Positions 5,489 through 7,934 of a stretch of DNA of 7,934 nt are shown here, piece after piece. Position numbers and translations under genes: made by a program. The DNA comes from Actinomycetota bacterium. Its GTDB lineage: Bacteria; Actinomycetota; Thermoleophilia; Solirubrobacterales; Thermoleophilaceae. Each line of letters begins with the position of its first letter. Position 1 is the first letter of the stretch. The stretch is taken from the NCBI GenBank assembly GCA_005883295.1, contig VAWV01000216.1:1-7934 (forward strand), in the 5' to 3' direction. The notes beneath the pieces were generated by a model, which was not told the origin of the DNA, did no database searches, and was given only the letters and a program-made list of their open reading frames with translations.

Positions 5489-6399
5489 CCGCGCTGCAGG
5501 CGCTCGCCCTCGTGCTCGTCGCCATCGGCGGCGGCGCGGTGGTATTCACGCGCGACCCCTCGCGCCAGGCCGTCGTCGCCAGCCTGTTCGGCGTGCTGCT
5601 CGCCGTCCTCTTCTTCCTATTCCAGGCGCCCGACGTCGCGCTGTCGCAGAGCACGGTCGGGACGGTGGCGCTGCCTCTGATGATCCTGCTCGCGCTGGCC
5701 GGGCTCGTCTGGGCCGTGACCGAGCTCCCGGCGTTCGGCCACTACTCGGGCGTCTACGGGCTGACGCTCGAGCACGTGGCGCTCGGGCAGCGTCGTGCCA
5801 CCGACATCGTCTCGCCGGTGACCTTCGACTACCGCGGGGTGGACACGCTCGGCGAGGAGTTCATCCTGTTCGCGGCCGCGGTGGGATGCGCGATCCTCCT
5901 GCGATCCCAGCGCGACGAGGAGGTGACCGAGGCCGCCTCCGAGCGGGCGGCCGCCCGGGCGGAGGAGGTACGCCGCCCCGTGCGCGCACTGGCCGCTGTG
6001 CTGGTCGCGCCGGCCGTGGTGCTCGGCGCCTACATCGTCGCGCACGGCCACCTCACGCCCGGCGGAGGCTTCCAGGGCGGCGTGATCCTCGCGTCGGCCA
6101 CGGTGCTCGTCTACGCCGGCGGTCAGGCCGTGGCGTTCCGCCGCGTGAGCCCGGAGCCGGTGCTCGAGCTGGCGGACGGTGTCGGCGCGGCCGGGTTCGC
6201 GCTGGTCGCGATCGGCGGGCTGATGTTCGGACTGGCCGCCCTCCACAACTTCCTGCCCCTCGGCACGCAGTCGCAGCTGCTGTCAGCCGGGATGCTGCCG
6301 CTCCTCAACCTGTCGGTTGGGATCGAGGTGGCCGGCGCGGTCACCCTGATCATCTCCGAGTTCGTCGACCAGACGCTCCTGCGGAGCCGCAGGCGGTGA
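5485..6399 (+). CDS. Fused MbhD–MbhE–MrpB antiporter subunit (MrpA C-terminal-like domains plus MrpB)
   Basis: One 304-residue membrane protein that joins three parts separate in many complexes. Residues 1-82 resemble MbhD (DUF4040 type): FQAPDVALSQSTVGTVALPL (46-65). Residues 90-140 resemble MbhE or the end of MrpA: EHVALGQRRATDIVSP (96-111) and FDYRGVDTLGEEFILFAAAVG (114-134), with the conserved Glu124 region. A charged, Ala/Glu/Arg-rich linker (141-165) leads to an MrpB/MnhB domain (167-298): LVAPAVVLGAYIVAHGHL, then TPGGGFQGGVILAS (191-204), the family signature, and LPLLNLSVGIEVAG (271-284). In Mrp/Mbh complexes these parts lie in the membrane arm between the small subunits and the MrpC/MrpD pair and contribute to cation/proton paths. 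GTG 5485 overlaps the MrpG stop by 4 bases; the stop overlaps the next GTG by 4 bases. In MbhD the position after 'VALS' is Gln rather than the commonly seen Glu. Confidence 0.9.
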   Translation: MTALQALALVLVAIGGGAVVFTRDPSRQAVVASLFGVLLAVLFFLFQAPDVALSQSTVGTVALPLMILLALAGLVWAVTELPAFGHYSGVYGLTLEHVALGQRRATDIVSPVTFDYRGVDTLGEEFILFAAAVGCAILLRSQRDEEVTEAASERAAARAEEVRRPVRALAAVLVAPAVVLGAYIVAHGHLTPGGGFQGGVILASATVLVYAGGQAVAFRRVSPEPVLELADGVGAAGFALVAIGGLMFGLAALHNFLPLGTQSQLLSAGMLPLLNLSVGIEVAGAVTLIISEFVDQTLLRSRRR

Positions 6400-6740
6400 A
6401 CCTATTCCCGTTCCTTGTGGCCGTGTGGTTGGCGGCGGTCGGGCTCTACGGGGTCGTGACGAGCCGCCACTTCGTGCACCTCGTGATCTCCCTGAGCGTG
6501 ATGCAGGCGTCCACCTACGTGCTCCTGCTCGCGGTGGGGTACCGCACCGGCGCAAAGGCTCCGGTCTTCGCCGACATCCCCGCCCGTTCGCGGATCGTCG
6601 ATCCCGTGGTGCAGGCGCTCACGCTCACCGACGTCGTGGTGGAGGCGACGGTCAGCGCACTGCTGCTCGCGCTTGCCGTGCAGGCGCACAAGCGGTTCGG
6701 CACGGTGGACCCGGACGAGCTCGGCGCCCTGCGCGGCTGA
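6396..6740 (+). CDS. mrpC: Cation/proton antiporter subunit C (MrpC/MnhC, NuoK-like)
   Basis: A 114-residue NuoK-like membrane subunit with three helices at about 4-21, 26-48 and 72-97. It shows the MrpC/NuoK layout: VGLYGVVTSRHFVHLVISLSV (15-35), a loop ending in RIVDPVVQALTLT (66-78), and a last helix followed by KRFGTVDPDEL (99-109), the usual end of MrpC. Helix 3 carries Asp79 and Glu83 (TLTDVVVEATV), where MrpC commonly has uncharged TAIVI; acidic residues inside NuoK helices take part in proton transfer. The start is GTG 6396, overlapping the stop of the fused subunit; its TGA shares one base with the MrpD ATG. In complexes MrpC packs between MrpA/B and MrpD. Confidence 0.92.
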   Translation: MNLFPFLVAVWLAAVGLYGVVTSRHFVHLVISLSVMQASTYVLLLAVGYRTGAKAPVFADIPARSRIVDPVVQALTLTDVVVEATVSALLLALAVQAHKRFGTVDPDELGALRG

Positions 6741-7934
6741 TGACACTGGTCCCGCTCACGATCCTCGTCCCGCTGGTGGCGGCGGGGCTGCTCGCGGCCA
6801 GCCGGCCCCTGGCGAGCCGGCTGCTGGCCGACGTGATTGCGCTCGGGGCCGCGGTCGCCGTGCTCGTGATGTGCGCGATCCTCACGCACCGCGCCTCACA
6901 CGGCGAGATCGTGTACTGGTGGGGCGCCTGGAGGCCGCACGGCGGGGTGTCGCTCGGCATCTCGTTCGCCTTCGACTCGCTCGGGGCGGGCTTCGCCACA
7001 TTCGCGGCGGCCCTGATGGTGGCGGCGCTGGTCTTCTCGTGGCGGTTCTTCGAGACCGTGGACCACCTCTACCACACGGTGCTGCTCGTGTTCCTGGCCG
7101 CGATGGTCGGCTTCTGCCTGAGCGGTGACCTCTTCAACATGTTCGTCTTCTTCGAGCTGATGGGGGTGTCCGCGTACGTGCTCGCGGGCTTCCTCATCGA
7201 GCACCGCTCGCCGCTCGAGGGCTCGCTCAACTTCGCGATCACCAACAGCGCGGGCGGGGTCCTGGTCCTGTTCGGCATCGGGCTGATCTACGGACGCACC
7301 GGCGCGCTCAATCTGGCCCAGATCGGCCAGACCCTCGGGCACGTGCACCCGGATGGGCTCGTGGTCGCCGGCTTCGCGCTCGTGGTGTGCGGGTTCCTGG
7401 TCAAGGCGGCCGCCGTGCCGTTCCACTTCTGGCTGGCCGACGCGTACGCCGTGGCGCCGACGCCCGTGTGCATCCTGTTCGCCGGCGCGATGAGCGAGCT
7501 CGGGCTCCTGGGTGTCGCGCGCGTGTACTGGACCTCGTTCGCGGGCGTGTTCGGCGCGCACGAGGGCGAGTTGCGCGCGGTGCTGGTGACCGTGGGGATC
7601 GTGACCGCGCTCGCCGGGGCGCTCATGACTCTCGGGCAGCATCACCTCAAGCGCATGCTCGCGTTCGCCACGGTGAGCTACATCGGGTTGTTCCTCGTCG
7701 GCGTGGGGCTGCTCTCTCGTGACGGACTCGGCGGCGCGGCGGCGTACGTGGTTGGCGACGGGCTCGTGAAGGCGTCGCTGTTCGTCTGCGTGGGGATCCT
7801 GCAGCACCGCTGCGCGAGCGTCGACGAGGTGGATCTGCACGGCAGGGGCCGGGTCCTGCCGATGGCCGGCGTGCTGTTCGGGGTGGGCGCGCTCGCCGTG
7901 GCCGGGCTCCCGCCCTTCGGGCCGTTCCTTGGCA
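6740..7934 (+). CDS. mrpD: Cation/proton antiporter subunit D (MrpD/MnhD, NuoL/M/N-like), 3' end cut by window edge
   Basis: The large antiporter-like subunit, related to the proton-pumping NuoL/M/N subunits of complex I. The first 398 residues are in the window; about 100 or more are expected beyond. Hydrophobic helices run throughout. Key residues are present: Glu139 in FVFFELMGVSAYVL (136-149), Lys222 in FLVKAAAVPFHFWLADAYAVAPTPV (219-243), and LKRMLAFATVSYIG (303-316) with Lys304, the usual KRxLAYSS-type segment. GDGLVKASLFVCVGIL (339-354) holds Lys344, the equivalent of the HAxxKAxLF helix but with Asp in place of the usual His. FGVGALAVAGLPPFGPFLG (380-398) is the conserved late segment. 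The ATG shares one base with the MrpC stop (TGATG). No defect is visible in the part seen. No separate MrpA NuoL-type subunit lies before it, so one should be looked for downstream. Confidence 0.95.
   Translation, partial: MTLVPLTILVPLVAAGLLAASRPLASRLLADVIALGAAVAVLVMCAILTHRASHGEIVYWWGAWRPHGGVSLGISFAFDSLGAGFATFAAALMVAALVFSWRFFETVDHLYHTVLLVFLAAMVGFCLSGDLFNMFVFFELMGVSAYVLAGFLIEHRSPLEGSLNFAITNSAGGVLVLFGIGLIYGRTGALNLAQIGQTLGHVHPDGLVVAGFALVVCGFLVKAAAVPFHFWLADAYAVAPTPVCILFAGAMSELGLLGVARVYWTSFAGVFGAHEGELRAVLVTVGIVTALAGALMTLGQHHLKRMLAFATVSYIGLFLVGVGLLSRDGLGGAAAYVVGDGLVKASLFVCVGILQHRCASVDEVDLHGRGRVLPMAGVLFGVGALAVAGLPPFGPFLG

Noticed and set aside
6896..7840. A 314-codon minus-strand open frame
   Set aside because: It is antisense to MrpD and is composed of Glu/Arg/His-rich sequence that arises from membrane-helix codons read backwards.

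Overview
The window is high-GC throughout, with dense GTG starts and 4-base stop/start overlaps. The gene set (SigB/SigF-type sigma factor, NodB–GT2 fusion, short Rho-N-like 'plasmid stabilization' protein, Mrp antiporter operon) points to an actinomycete-like bacterium. The protein flavour suggests the Thermoleophilia/Solirubrobacterales area, but that placement is an inference from remembered family resemblance. No tRNA, rRNA, CRISPR array, insertion sequence or phage gene was seen. No gene-free stretch exceeds about 130 bases.

Layout. (1) Positions 1-2198, minus strand: a cell-envelope pair. A Ser/Gly/His-rich, single-membrane-anchor protein of unknown function overlaps the start of a large bifunctional polysaccharide deacetylase (NodB)–glycosyltransferase family 2 protein, whose C-terminus runs off the left edge. 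(2) Positions 2199-2283: a short divergent intergenic region with a perfect 7-bp inverted repeat and the ribosome binding site of the rightward genes. (3) Positions 2284-3511, plus strand: a small basic protein with a C-terminal Rho-N/SAP-like motif, followed 10 bases later by a beta-hydroxyacid dehydrogenase. The dehydrogenase has no ATG/GTG/TTG able to include its Rossmann glycine loop; a strong Shine-Dalgarno sequence points to an ATC start. (4) Positions 3512-4347: a group 3 sigma-70 factor preceded by a possible extended -10 promoter and an inverted repeat. (5) Positions 4405 to the right edge: a tightly overlapping multisubunit cation/proton antiporter operon in the order MrpE, MrpF, MrpG, a fused MbhD–MbhE–MrpB protein, MrpC, MrpD (cut by the edge). 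This order matches the membrane module of archaeal Mbh/Mbs complexes rather than the Bacillus order A-B-C-D-E-F-G.

How the genes may work together. The left pair probably makes or modifies a surface polysaccharide. The Mrp module would form one membrane complex exchanging Na+ (or another monovalent cation) for H+. The sigma factor and the small basic protein belong to types often tied to general stress, so the rightward genes could form a stress/ionic-homeostasis neighbourhood, but no shared promoter is demonstrated. I found no clear undescribed system. The points most worth a second look are the apparent ATC start, the Mbh-like gene order with its three-part fusion, and the low-complexity partner of the NodB–GT2 enzyme.
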